Part shown: one piece after another, positions 1-12,775 of the stretch | How positions within the stretch are numbered: the first letter of the stretch is position 1 | How the letters are laid out: every line of letters starts with the position of its first letter | Assembly (NCBI RefSeq): GCF_003073045.1 | Contig: NC_037600.1 | Span: forward strand, 16,136,352 to 16,200,351 | DNA length: 64,000 nucleotides | Direction of reading: 5' to 3' | Source: Pomacea canaliculata | Taxonomy: Eukaryota > Mollusca > Gastropoda > Architaenioglossa > Ampullariidae | Program-made: the position numbers and the translations under genes | Notes under the pieces: generated by a model | Told to the model about the DNA's origin: nothing | The model's database searches: none | The model's input: only the letters and a program-made list of their open reading frames with translations

Positions 1-3000
1 TTGCCAGGTGGGAAAAAATATTTTTGAATTGCTCAAAATGCCTGTTCAGTGTACAGCACAAATGATATTAAATGTAGTGGAACATTTGTTTTCATTTATT
101 TTGTGAAAGATTAATTTTTCTGTCTTTTGCAATTAAAATAATGCTGTTTTTTAATCTGCCAGGCATGATGAGTAATTAAGTAAAATAACTATTTTGACCA
201 AGAAACCATTTCTATGCAACATATGGGAATTGAAGTGTGGCATAGTTTGGAGTTGAACAGTATTGACAGATGAAAGTTGGACTGGCGTTGGCAGTTTAAA
301 CTAGAGGTGCCACATTCCTTTTTTTATCTTGGCATTAGATCACAATGGCATTCCCAAAACTGTGTTTTATTTTAGTATTTTGACTGACCAAATAGCATTG
401 CTTTGGTGTGTAGAAGAATGAATGCATGCTAAGATGATAAAGGAGCATTTTTAGAATAAGGTGAAGATTACAAAATGTGATATTTCTACTTAACATCCAG
501 AGAATCTAGTCATCCTATAAAAAAGAGGCAGATGCTTATGGGACATTTAGACAGTATGGGTCAGTATTAAACATGTCATTGCTGCACCTGATGTTGAGTG
601 TGAGGAATTTATGAGTTGGGTAAGTGACTTTTTTGTTCCTAGAACCACTACATTCCAAAAAAAACAACCGATAATGTCTGCTAAAAGGGACAAAAATGTC
701 TCTTTTTTCCAATGTAATAAAAATAGTAAACTGATGTTTATGGCCATTCATATCTAGTCAAACAAAAGTATTTAGATGCAGGGATGTCCATATTAAGATA
801 TTTTTATAATAGTATGGGATAGGGCCCAACACACACATGCACACAACAAACACAGGCTAACATGCACAAAGGCAAAAGTGCACACACACCCATATGTTGG
901 GTGGGACATGGTAGCTGATCACTTAGCCACCCAGCATTAAGAGTGGAAAAGAAAACCATTTTCACTGGCGGTGAAGTGTGTACATGTGTGTGTGGGGTCA
1001 GTGAGATGGGGGTATATTCTATAGGAGTGGACAGGAAAACTATTTTAATTTCTATAGAATTCCTGGGGAGGGTTAGAAGTAGTTAGCTGGGTGGCAGGAA
1101 AAAAGGGTCAGTTGTAGAGAGCAATGTCTCATCCTACATGCAGATAACCAGTATATGCTTTACCCTTTCTTGCACTTATACCCAGACTCAACGATTTGTG
1201 TTGAATAAGAGTAGGAGACTGTGCAACCACCCTCCAACTTTTTACATTTTCACAAAGATAGCCCCCACTTCATTTTAAGCTTTGTAATGTTAATTCAGCA
1301 TTTGTAAACATTTTTCTAGTTATGAATTATTTACTTTTACATTTAGTCATTTTGGAGAAGATTGGTATTTCTATTGGCAAGTGGTTTATTAAGTATTTTT
1401 ATGTAATTAACCTGTGGTTATATCTGGCCATCAATGGTATTATTAACCATTTTTGATTTCAAATGGTTTCATTGTGGAAATTTTTACGTGTTTAATGTGG
1501 ATGTCCAGTAACACAATTTATTAATTGTATGGACGAAAATAAGCATGAATCTAAATTTGTATGTGTGTTTCAATAAATAGATGTCCATATTTCTTTCAGT
1601 GTGTTAAGGGAAGGATGCCATGAATCATATTGAACAGAATTTGCTTTCAGAAAGAATCATGCCCGTAAGATTATTTTTGGTGTCCTTTTAATGTTTCACA
1701 CAGAAGTAGAAAAAAACAGTCAATTAAAGTGTTGCCTTTCAGAACTGAATCTTGCTATTAGATGTTCCTTTCACAGTGTAGATTTGCTTCTGCAGCTGTT
1801 TGCTATCAATCCAGAAAATCTGGTTAAATCTTTCTGTCATAAATGTGCATTCATGTTTTTTTAAAATGTGTAACTTTATTTTTTTCTGGGTTGATCCGTC
1901 ATTCATGAACATTTGTGCACTAACACTTTTTTCTTAATACACAGGTTTATCTTTATTTGGATGTACAGATAAATTTTATTGGTGTTTTGGGGACATTTAT
2001 TGGAAATAAACTGTGTCCATGGCCGACTTTTGTGGCTTGTTTTTCAAAATTTGCTGTTTCTCTGTGATTTTGAGAACAACATTTCATAGATTCATTTTTG
2101 AATGAAGATCACCAAAATTTGCTTCATGTGCAAAGAAGATGGTAGAGATAATTGTAAGAGGCAGCTTAATGAGTATACACATACACTCAAATGCATGTGT
2201 ACATGTATACAATCGCACAGAGCAATTGCTTCAGTGACACAACAAAGATTCCATTTTTGAGTTTGTACACAAACAGCCATTGAGAAATGTTACATGCATT
2301 TTTATTCATTTTTCAGATTTTCCACATGATTTATATACATGTAATGTTACAGCAATACCCAGAACACAGAAAAACTGCAAGTAAGCAATGAATTTATGCA
2401 TGTATAACTGTAAAAATATCAGCTGCCAGCGAGTATTTAAAAATCTTGCAAGTCAAACAATGACATAGTATCGACACCCAAGAGTTTTTAGCTGACGCTA
2501 TTTTTTAAAAAAATCATCAACAACAGGAGTTTGAACAATTTACAATAGTATACATAAAGGATGTCCTTGAACAATACCACATTGCAAATAAAAGGTAAAA
2601 AAAAAAATGGTTTAACTGCTCGCACCGCAAACACCAGGCTAAATAAAAGACTACTCACAGGGAATAATACTTTCATTGAGGCTGCAGAACATTGGTACAA
2701 TTTTAGGAGGATTCACAACAACTTGACACTTTTTGTATAAAATTCCTAGAATTAAGATTAGTTGAGGCTAAGGTTGAGATTGGTTTCAAAATTTTGGTTA
2801 GGGACAGGACTGAGTTTTTTCCCATGGCTTCATAGTGTATGCCATGCATCTTTAACATGGTGTCCCAGTGCATCGTTGTCCTTAAAGTTGTCCTTGTTGT
2901 TTCTAAAATTACCGAAAAATTGACAACTCATAAAAAGTTGGAACTTTGGATTCCTATAGGTCGCTAACAAACACCATATATTTATAACATTTGTCCATTT

Positions 3001-3200
3001 CTAGAGTGCATAAAATAATTTGGTTCTGAAATGTCTTTCTTTGAAACTTATCTTTCAGAAATCTTTTGCTATCTTACGATTCTTCGAAAGATACGTTTTG
3101 AAACAGCCTAAGACTTAATTAAATGTTGCTAAACAGTACTCAGGCTGCTAATAGGGCAAAGGTGCAGGTCGAGGGTCATAAGGAGAAAAAAAAACCAGCA
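1..3200. other. AT-rich non-coding stretch
   Basis: No open frame here looks like coding sequence. The stretch is AT-rich, with scattered AATAAA signals on the plus strand (near 1570 and 2006) and a short CA-rich run near 830-890. It could be the 3' UTR of a plus-strand gene lying to the left, but nothing confirms that. Part of the right side may be 3' UTR of the minus-strand peptide gene that ends at 3258. Confidence 0.4.
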
Positions 3201-3257
3201 TAAAAGTGGTAATATATAAAATGAGCGGCAGTATAATGCCAGAGGGCCAGTGAGTAC

Positions 3258-6225
3258 TCAAAACATGTTCCACATGGCCCACAGAGGGAACATATTATTG
3301 CCTCCTCCTGGTTGGTTTAGCAGCATCGCTGGCCACCAGCTGTCAAACATTTTCCTGTAACTGTAATAAAGATAGACACCATTTAAACATACTGTATTTT
3401 GATAAGATAAATACAAGTCTGCAATTTCTCCTCTTCCCACCATCCAAAAAGCTTATAAAATCATCTACATTTTAACGATTTAAAAAGAAAGAAGGCGACT
3501 TCGGTGAGTGGTTTCATATCTTAATTTATTTTTCTAGCAATGTTTCATGTAAGAACTAACACCCTCCTAAAGGACTTATAGTATACTGTTAATTGTATAT
3601 AAGCTTCGTTAAAGAAGAACACTGTATATACGTCAGACTTTTTCTGTTATTGTGAAGACTTGACCGGCACACCGTGAAAAGCTCGATTCGCTTTCACTTT
3701 GCCCTTTGACCCATAAGAACAGCCGTTTAATTACAACAAATTTGACAGTTGGATACTCACAGCATCATCTGTGCGAAGTTCTGCATGGGCGGCATCTGGT
3801 TGGGGACAGCTGGGGGGACCCCACCGGTCGGGTCTGTATTTCCAAGGATTTGAGCGTCGATGACATGAGTTGCCACCAGCACGACCAGCATCTGAGTGGA
3901 CAATTAATAACACGGGGTCAGTAAGTTCATTTCAAGTTTCATCAAGCATCGCCACCACCCACTATCGTCGTGAGTACAGCTTTGATATAAAGTTGTTCGT
4001 TGTCTCCTTTCAATTACCATCCTCATCTCCATAATCAGGGTTAGGGTTCGCATAATCATAAATGCCATTATTTAAATGCTCGTATAGGAATGTGAGTTCT
4101 TAAACAATTCCTACGCAACATGAATGTTCACTTAGAAACTCAATTTACTAGCTTTTCCCCGTAAAACATTTGTTAATCAGAATTTCAAGTTCCTGAATTT
4201 TCCCCGACCACGGACATTTATGGAAAAATGCAAGTTTTTGTTTTGAAAAGTTGAAGAAGTAGTTTATCCAACTTTGTTTTATATGTTTAGAATTTTTTTT
4301 AATTGTGTGAAAGTTTCGACAATAAGTCAAGAAACACATTAAGGCACGCCCAAGAAATGTGCGACAGACGGACAAATAATTCAGCTTTCTTGACACATGA
4401 CTGGGGGGTGAGTGATGACGGGTGTGGGAGGGCGCGATGGGAACTTGTCCACCTCCATTTTTCTCTCGGCTACCGAAGTAAGGAAAAGATAGGATAAGAT
4501 AATATATAATGCTATTAAATTCTAATTACAATTGGCTTACAATTGCTTTCTTAGGTGAAACTAACACAGTTGTCTTGAAGTTTTGCCTGTACATCACAGC
4601 AAAACAAACATTTTGTGCTTTTATGAAAATAAGGTCTCATTTTAGTCTTACAGGAAGTGGAGCCATAGAGCTTGGACGCAGAAGTTTTATTTAAAAAAAA
4701 AATAAAGTTTTAGAATAAAAAAAATTATGTTGTGGATATTTTTCCACTGCATTTAATTAATTAAGACATGCAAAATAAATGAGGAGGTTGAGGGAGAAGA
4801 GTTACGAGGAAACAAAAATAATAAACTATGTAATGTGACGTGTGTGTGCGGAAAAGCATTCTAAGGTATGCCTAAAGAAATTAGTTGTTGGTAATAAATT
4901 AGGACCACAATGAAAAAGATTTATGTTTGTTTTGTGTCCTTTAGCTTCAACTACGGAACGCCTGAGTTAGACTTTGGCCTGATGGATATAAATAATCTTG
5001 GAATTGCTGCCTAATAAAGATATGCTACCGACCAAAAGCATTCTCAACTGACAATTGTTTTTGGTAATAAATTAGGACGACAAGGAAAAGGATTTATTCG
5101 TTTTTGTGTATCATATAGGGTTACAATGGCGGTACGACTGTGGAGGTAACAAGGATATAACAATATTTGAATGCCTGCGTAAAGTTCTACCAGACCAATA
5201 ATTTTTTTTCTAATGACTGGACAGTGTTCAGTGCAAAAATACTACTTTCCCAAATATGATCACCTTTTCTTTTTCGAGACACAGGCCTACAAACAGAACT
5301 GCAGTGTGCATGCAAAAGAGGACCTCCTCGAAACTAGGTACTAGTTTATAGAAACTTATCTTTTTTTGACAGATACAGACATTTTTCAAGTTTACATAAG
5401 ATAGAGAACAGTTTGGCCGACCCTAGGTGATCTGTCAATGCACGCCCTCGAACATAAAACAGACTTGTGTGGTTATAGTAACTGCAGGCTGATCCAGTGG
5501 AGGACCTTGTTGACCTGCATGAAGAACATCCGTGGTGCGGGAGGATGAAATTCTGAGAAATGTTAAATCCGTGTTTAGAGCAGCTCCCTAGATATCTCTC
5601 AAGAGATATCAAAATGTTTGTTGTTTATGACTGGGCTGGTCCCATTCTTGAATTTGGCCGAATATCGAGATGAAGTGGACTAGTCATGCTTGAATGAAGT
5701 TGCTCTTTTCCGGTTCCTCGATTTGCCACATTGAAGTAAAACAAACAAACGAAGCCCAGCCTGGCCTATTCCCGTGGATTATCTCTGTCTTTGTAATCAC
5801 CATCACCATTATCATGGGCAAATACACGGACAAATATTCTGCATACGGTTCAGTTTTCTTTTTGCAACTGTCTTGAGCCTAATTTAAAGTGGAAAATGCG
5901 CTATACAAATCATCATCATCTCAAATAACTTTCTAATCAAGATGTATAAGAATTTTTAGCAAATTTTGTTATGAAGTAAAACTTTTGCTATAGTCACACT
6001 ATTCTTTACTGGACAAATATGGACGAACCAAGTTTATCAAAGTTTTTATGTAACCATTAAATAAAAGTTTGCCAGTGTCAGTCAAACAATTGTCCATGAT
6101 TGTCTGCTTAAGAATAGCTTCTAGAGCTACGAGAAACATGCAAATTAAGTACTGGCTGATACCAAAGGGCAGCTTTCCAGCAAAAATTCTTATGTACTTA
6201 CGCACAAGTACACCAGCTTAAGCAT
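3258..6225 (-). CDS. Small secreted Met/Trp/Pro-rich peptide precursor (85 aa, three exons)
   Basis: I assembled this gene from splice signals; no family is recognised. Coding exons are 6202-6225 (8 codons, MLKLVYLC, donor GTAAGT, phase 0), 3761-3891 (acceptor CACTCAG, donor GTGAGT, phase 2) and 3258-3360 (acceptor TTATTACAG, stop TGA). The sum is 258 nt, exactly 86 codons. The joined N-terminus is a good signal peptide, with a hydrophobic run of about 12 residues ending near AQ at residues 21-22, so the mature product is about 63 aa. The first mature half is rich in Pro, Gly, Asn and Met. The second half holds FDSWWPAMLLNQPGGGNN and ends LWAMWNMF. It has no cysteine beyond the signal and no clear dibasic cleavage site, so a structural or matrix peptide is as likely as a hormone. 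A second AG six bases into the exon 3 acceptor (CAGTTACAG) would delete two residues in frame. A TATA box lies about 160 nt upstream of the start codon. Confidence 0.6.
3892..6201 (-). other. Intron 1 of the small secreted peptide gene
   Basis: This 2.3 kb intron separates the signal-peptide start exon from the main exon. It is AT-rich, and I found no extra phase-0 exon in it. Short open frames on both strands lack coding character. Confidence 0.45.
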
Positions 6226-6359
6226 TGTGTCGAAAGATTGGCAGAGACGATTAGAGGGTTCAACTGTTGTCAGGTGTAGCAACCTTTGCACGAACAGCAG
6301 CAGCAGCAGCTGATGAAACAAACCGTGAAACTGAGAGACGAAGCGTGAAGATGCCAGAC

Positions 6360-6392
6360 TGATTTTACTTTCTTTGTTCCTTCCGTCTTATA
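6360..6392 (-). promoter_or_regulatory. TATA promoter of the small secreted peptide gene
   Basis: TATAAGA on the minus strand (6386-6392) is followed about 25-30 nt later by the presumed start site near 6360. The 5' UTR would run 6360 to 6226 and includes a run of CTG/CAG triplets (about 6296-6311). Position and spacing are standard; the start site itself is inferred. Confidence 0.5.
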
Positions 6393-6399
6393 GTATTTG

Positions 6400-8860
6400 G
6401 CTTGAGGCTGGCCACGCCCCCTTTCCTGCTTCCTCCACATCTCTCTCTCTTGTTTGCATCACGTGTGCATTCTTAAACACCCCTCTCACTTCCCGCATAG
6501 ACAGCTCAGTTCTCGACACACCCATAAGTCACCCACCCCACCCTGTCTCAGCGACAGGTTTGCCATCTTCAAGGAGGAGTGTACAAAATAACTGTCCCTC
6601 CTCTGGCAACGTGCCCAGCCACGTGTCCTGTCCTCCGCAGGTGTGTCGACTCAGGGGTCACGCCGAGGACCTTAAACGGGTTAAAGATTTTAATTCTGTT
6701 GTGTTTTGGGGATATTTAGTAAGCATGTTCTTAGTCTCCTTATTAGCTGCTTTACTTATTCGTTATTTATTCATCTTTTTCTGTCCCACCCTGTGTTTAT
6801 TATTCTTGTTTTTTTTACGCCCCTTTCGCCAGTTAATTAATCACTACTCCCAAACAAATTATGCATTGTGTAATCTATATATTTTTTAACCTTGCTGAGA
6901 CTAATTTGGTGAGGTTTTATTTCTTTTACATTCTCATTTTATTTACAGTTTTCCTGCTTATTTGTGTTGAACTTCACTTACGTCATAGTTTGTTTGTTTT
7001 TTTTGTTTGTTTTTTTTTTTCATTCTTCAATACTCGGACACGCTGTTATTTCTTTGCACGTGGTGTCTGTTTACAGTGCTGGCTACTTTGCGATGATAAT
7101 TAAAGCTTTAGTTGCTGGCTCAGAGTTAAACACCAGTTCCCCCTCCCCATCTCCAATACAGGGAGGATTGGCTGTCCTGGGTTCAGATCTCGTCTCGGGC
7201 ACACTGTTCATTCTCTGGATATATGTATGTAGTTTCCTCTGTTTATCCTTAGTTGCTGGTTTTGGGTTAAACACCAATCCCCTTTCTTGTTCCGTTTTTG
7301 GTTAATATTATTTTAGGAAATTTCTTGTCTCACTTACCTAACTGATAGGTCAGTTTCCAGTTTTGATGTTACAGGACTGTTAGAGATATAAAAAATAATT
7401 TAGAGCGCACGCAAAATATGGCCGGGTGGAAACTAGATACTGGTATCATCTTTGAGAAAAACTTTAGAGCCTCGTTATCACGTGATCGGCGTCACCTGTG
7501 GTTTGCTTGCTGATGACAGCGACATGTTAAAGTGCATGTTTGAGGTCGAGGTCGCACATAAAAATGTTTTTATTCCTGTCGTCAGCAGAGTTTTTACATA
7601 GTGTTAACATAGTCTGAAGGGTTTGTGCCACACCTCGACATCCATCAGCCTTGTTTATACAACAGACCTTCTCAGGTGTTAGAAGTCATGATGGAGGGTG
7701 TGGAATGGAGATGGCCACAAGAGCTGAGTGAGCTGGGTATGTTCCGACCTTTGGGTTTTAATCTTAATAGACCTCTGTCTAGTTTCTTTGTTGCATGACT
7801 TTGTTCAGAAAATGTTTAGTGGGGTCTTCAATGATTTAGAATTCCGGTTAAATGACTGCGACCAACACTACAACGCGGAACTTTCGAGAGTTGATGGATT
7901 AAAAAAAAGCATCAGCAGATTAATTGTTGTAAACAGCAGAATTTATTCCTGTAAATTTTGAGTTTCAAGGCAGACATACAGTTAAGTCCAGTTATGTTCC
8001 GTATACATCTTGTCTTTATGTAAATGTCGTCCACGCACTGTACACTATAACTACCTACACCCTGAAATCATTTGATTGTTTATTTAACAAGAAGTTATTT
8101 TCCCATGAATTCTTTCCGCTATTCTTTAAACATTTTTATTCTTAACTTGTCGGAACAGTTAGTGTTATTATTTTCTCCATATAAACAATTTTCAAAGCTA
8201 ATTCTTGGAGAGATATGAGATCTTTTAGAGACAATTACTCCAAAGGTAAACAACGCTATCGCATTACGAATTACGACTAAATTACCAAATGTATTGTTTA
8301 TGTCCTGAATTATTTTTTCGCTCGTCATTAAAGAGAAAACAATTAACTACGCACAGGAATTTTCTTTCTCAAAGTTTTCTTCATCGATATCATTCCTTGG
8401 ACAGACCCGGAAAGCACAGGTGAATGCTTTTTTGTCTGGAAAACAAAGGCGGACAGGTGTGTCAGGAAGTGTCGAGGGCACAAACATTTTGACTGTCAAG
8501 TATGCAAATAGCGGGACTTACAAATTCGTACCTGAAGCGTGGATGAGCACGTGAGGTGTATATACAATTTTTTCTTTGTCTTTAAAAAAATAGGTCAGTC
8601 GGTTAGTCGCACGAATTGGGATTTTCTGCCTTATAGAACATTCTTGATTTTTTAGTTTTAGTGTTCATTCTCCCATGTCGATATGATATAGTCATTGGCA
8701 CAGCGCATGCCAAAATGGCATTTCATCTGAAAATAACTTGGACATCCCTAGAAAGATAAGAAGCCAGAGGGAAGAGGGTAGGTTCGTTTCCCGGCGACCC
8801 GATCACAGTATGGAGAAAGGTGTATCAATAAATACAGTTCACACTTCAAACCAGTCTCTC
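6400..8860. other. Intergenic DNA, nothing firm
   Basis: Open frames here are low-complexity, pyrimidine-rich or lack splice support. A possible isolated start exon on the plus strand (ATG near 7689, donor GTATGT near 7738) has no downstream partner that I could find. Confidence 0.35.
7109..7290 (+). repeat. Two diverged copies of a short repeat, 141 bp apart
   Basis: TAGTTGCTGG followed by a GTTAAACACCA core occurs at 7109 and again at 7250. The spacer contains GGTTCAGATCTCGTCTCGGG, which resembles a tRNA B box, so this may be a SINE relic. The second copy is shorter. Confidence 0.4.
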
Positions 8861-8869
8861 CTACCACTG

Positions 8870-9060
8870 TCAGCACGTGCGTTCAAACAGGCGCATGCGC
8901 AGGCAGACATGATGGCGGCGCACGTTCTGTACGTAAACCAAGCCAGTGACGTCAGCACTTGTCAAGGCCACCTGCGGGATCTGTGGTCTACCTACTAACA
9001 ACAATATTCTATTATTTGTTTGTTTGCCGTGTTCACTGTGGAGACATCAGGAGGAGGACA
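8870..9060. promoter_or_regulatory. CpG-rich promoter-like patch (NRF-1, YY1-like, CRE)
   Basis: Within 65 bp the sequence has a perfect NRF-1 palindrome GCGCATGCGCA (8891-8901), a YY1-like GATGGCGGC (8911-8919) and a perfect CRE TGACGTCA (8947-8954), with E-box-like CACGTG at the left edge. This combination is typical of TATA-less housekeeping promoters. No exon on either strand could be assigned, so direction and target are unknown. GC content is clearly above the flanks. Confidence 0.45.
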
Positions 9061-9179
9061 GTGCCCGCATTGTTCGGGGGGACGGGCGCGGCCCGCTTGT
9101 TAGTCGACGCTGAGAAAGATTCACGGACTTACAGAGCTACACGGCGACAAGCCCGCTGATGAGGGGCGTGTGCATACCT

Positions 9180-10450
9180 GTATCTGTGCGTGCGTGTACG
9201 CGCAGGTGAAAGATGATTATGATTGTCAACACGGACAGGTGCGATGAATGACCCCCTCCTCCAACCCCGAGCACGCGACGCCTCTACCTGAACCGCTTTT
9301 ATGGCAAAGAGAACCTCAATGACGATGACGATGACGATGGGATGTTAGGCTCGCGAGCATGGAATCAGGGCCGAGCTTCATGAGTGCTCGTATGTCCTTT
9401 ACATAAATAACAGTGACTATAAATTTCGAAGGAGGAAAAGGCTCAGGGTGGTTTTATGTATGGAGGAGGCGGATGTAGACAATCATGTACTCCACCTTTG
9501 TGGGTTTGCTGGTCTGTAGTAATAAATAATAATTAAAACATTCCAGAGAGGCTTTAAAATGAGAAACTTTGACTTTGACTTTATTCAGTGTGAACCATGG
9601 CTCATGGCTAAAAAAAGGTGAACATAAAAGCATAAAAAATTTTAGAACTTATTTACATAGATGTAACTAGCAAGTATATGGTCAGATGTATATATATATA
9701 ACATACATAAAGCCAGCGTCTTAAGCCTCTCAATAAATTAGAACTAGTTAAACATATTAATCTTTCTATAAAACAAAATTTTACAGTCCATTTAAAAGAA
9801 AATATGTTTCTGGCGAATATGGTGGTAATTTGTTCCAGGTGAGTGGATCAGAAACAGAAAAGAAAGGTGGACCAGATGTGTACGGCCTGGTTCGAGGAAT
9901 GCAAAGCCTGAATGAAGGACCGAAGAAGATCGCAGCCAACGAGGATAGTAGACTTGAAGTTGACTGGATAGGTAGGTGGGGGCGGTGTCAAAACTTTCGA
10001 GACTGTTCTACAGGATGGATATTGTTTTTGTAGTGAATGCGTTTAAAATCTGGGAACCAATGAAGTATAATAAAGAGCAGGTATACAATCGGTCCTCTTC
10101 TAACGGAAAACAATGCAGTAAACATTTATGTGCTCGAGAAAATACATGACATTTACAGGTATGAGTAGCTGGTGATCTCTCTGAGAGATTAAATAATAAT
10201 AAAGTTAATTTATATATCGTTTTATCACACCATCAAAGGCTAGTTTAAAGAAAAACTTGAATAAAAACTATAAACATACAGGCCGAATAATAATAGCACA
10301 AACACGGACGCACGCAAGAGAACATGCATAATTTATATCTGTCAACAACAAGTACAGTAATACGGAAAAAAGTGTATTCGTGACTTGAACTGCTTATAAT
10401 TACACTTCACCAATTTTATCTCTCGAGAGAATCCCCCCAGCAGTTTTTTT
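9180..10450. other. Intergenic DNA, nothing firm
   Basis: AT-rich with small open frames only. A GACGAT run lies near 9320. No gene or element is recognised. Confidence 0.35.
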
Positions 10451-10460
10451 TATCAACCCT

Positions 10461-10740
10461 TGGAAACGGATAGCCGAGTGGTTAGAGCGATGGTGTCCCA
10501 ACTGAGAGCGCGCTGGTTCAATGCCTGATTAGCGCAGCAAACTTTTCCCCAGTCGACCTCGCTGGCGGGAACGGGTACCTGACTCTTTAAAGGGTTGGGG
10601 AAGGTAAGGCAGCGAGGGAGAGGAGATGGACACAGCCCTCATGTTTTTATTGGCCCCGAGAAAAGTGAGGTCTCTAACACCTCACTCCACCCATCCCAAC
10701 GACCTAAAAAAGTTAGGGGGTGATCTTGTTTATTGTTGTT
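10461..10740 (+). mobile_element. tRNA-derived SINE, plus orientation
   Basis: The head is tRNA-like, with an A box TAGCCGAGTGGTTAGAGCG near 10470 and a B box GGTTCAATGCC at 10514-10524. The class II spacing resembles tRNA-Ser/Leu. A non-tRNA body with AAAGTGAGGTCTCTAACACC follows. The same body and head occur inverted at 52325-52585, which proves a dispersed repeat and not a tRNA gene. Confidence 0.8.
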
Positions 10741-12730
10741 TAATAAGACTGAAGCAGAGAGAGAGAGAGCGCTCACTAAAGGTATCAAAACGGTGCCATC
10801 TTGTCTTTTAAACCACATTTTCGAGGAAGAAAATGCTGCCTTATCACAAACATGTTTACGCTTATAGTATTTTTTTGTTTGTGTCCTTCAGGAAAAGCTA
10901 CTTGTAACTGCCATGTCGTGACAGGATGCAGTGTAATGTTGTAGACTTGTATTTATTAACATGTTTGCTGCCGTCTCCTATAAACTCTACTTCATCATCT
11001 GCATAAAAATGGTCATCCGTGAAGACATGCATTTCATCCATCTAACCGTATGATTAGTGGTGTTGACAAGGTTGAAGAAAAAGAGGAAGACACGAGAAGA
11101 GACAACAACAGCATCCTCGAGGTCTCTCGGAAAAGTAGAGAGAACCGGTGAAACCAGGAATTTTAATGTAAATTTCGTTGGTGCGCGCGCACGGACTATG
11201 GGGCTGACGACGACGATGATGATGATGGTGATGATGATGGTGGGACTCTTCCACCTGCCGCTCTTTAGTTAATCTGTATACATTGCCATAAACCTTTTCT
11301 TAACAACTGGTGGTGTTAGCTGTAAAATATATCGTGTTCGGCAAAGTATGAAATGTGAGGGGTTAGTTGATGACAGAGGATAACATCCGTTTCTTAGTCC
11401 TACTCGTCTTAAAATAGATATCAACAAACATCCCGATTTTTCTTGTTACGGAATATCCCCTCACCCACACACACACCCCCCACCCACCCGGTCGCTTCTA
11501 CAAAAAAATATGTTCGTGACTTTCATCTTTTTTTAAATAGCTTTTCAGAGCATGAACTGCTTGTCATATGTATGACCGTTCATTTGTCACGAACGACTGG
11601 CGATTATCTTAGACTACGGTCGTGTGTAGGTGGACTGCTGTCTGTCTGCCGAGACCAACGCTTAGCCTCTTGCGAAGTTCTCCGCTGTTAGTTTCGGCGA
11701 GCCTTAACAATGAATGTAAATAAACCGGAAGCTTTATACACACCTGCCTCGTTTTAGTAGTTGACTGGAAAAAAAATCGTCTGTCAGCAGTCCAGTAATA
11801 AAAGTCAGTGGTTCTACCAAGCGTTATTGTGAGAAAACGCTTGTATCAAATGACGATTTTGCTCTTGAAAGGGAAGAACTCTGTGTTTGTGTGTGTGTAG
11901 GGGGTGGGGAGAAGGACCGAGTACCCAGAAAAGCCGGAGGAATCCCCTAATGGTCATGATACAATTTTTGATTTGTTGTTGTACAAGGCGAACTTTGAAA
12001 AAAATTAAGCAGAGCTAGCATGTACATTTTGCTCGTATTGCAGTCATCGAACATGATGTAAGTTGTAGTCCGTTCACAATCTTCCAAACATTTGTTGCCA
12101 CTGAAATTCGACAAAACGGGGGAGGGGGAAAGCTTAAACACAAGAGAAGAAGAAAGAAGGACACATATAGGAGGATATAGTCAAGGATAAGAAGACAGAG
12201 GAGAGGGAAAAAAATAGACGAACTGGCGGTGAGGGAGAACGAGAAAATAAAGGGGACACAAACGTTCCACACACACACATTTTCAAGCAAACAAACACAC
12301 AAACAAACACCTATAAAACAAGTGTGTTTATGAGTGGGGCAACTAAAGCTACATCATGGCAAGGCAGCCAGCCCTGACATAGAAACAAACAAACACACTC
12401 AAACAAAAAAAAAAAAAACAACAAAACAAAACAACAACAAAAAAAAGAACAAAACAAAACCACCAACAAACAAACACACAAATGCAAATAACAAAGCAAA
12501 CAATAACGCACAAAAACAAACAACAAAAACGCACACGCACATCGGTATCCTAGTCAACATTCTGCAGAGTGTACCTGTCAGCAAGTTGTTGTGAAACAAA
12601 TGTAAGCCAGTCACACCATCTATCAGCCTGTACTTAGCCCTCCCTGACAAGAGCATGGAAAATTCCTTGTGATCACCGAGGTCAGGCCCTATGCTCCACT
12701 GGGGGCGACTAGGAAGAAGAAGACCTAGGT
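10741..12730. other. Intergenic DNA with simple repeats
   Basis: No gene is supported. The stretch holds a GATGAT run (about 11205-11242), a CA/CCCA-rich patch near 11462 and an AAC/AAAC-rich low-complexity tract at 12395-12530. The longer open frames here only read through these repeats. Confidence 0.4.
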
Positions 12731-12775
12731 CAGGGGTGGAGAACGTGCGGCCCGCGGGCCGCCCGCGAAACTATG
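12731..12775 (+). mobile_element. hAT-like terminal sequence (fragment)
   Basis: CAGGGGTGGAGAACGTGCGG followed by CCCGCGGGCCGCCCGCG is the typical CAGGGGTGG...CGGCCCGCGGGCC end of hAT-superfamily DNA transposons. I found no matching inverted end to the right within several kb, so this is either one end of a diverged copy or a truncated fragment. Only the end can be placed. Confidence 0.5.

Noticed and set aside
6374-6889. 171-aa plus-strand frame
   Set aside because: It overlaps the peptide-gene TATA box, has a pyrimidine-rich composition, and shows no domain or splice support.
10461-10545. Functional tRNA gene
   Set aside because: The A and B boxes are fused to a SINE body, and a second dispersed copy exists.
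12311-12656. Several Cys/Phe/Val-rich minus-strand frames
   Set aside because: They read through an AAC/AAAC low-complexity tract.
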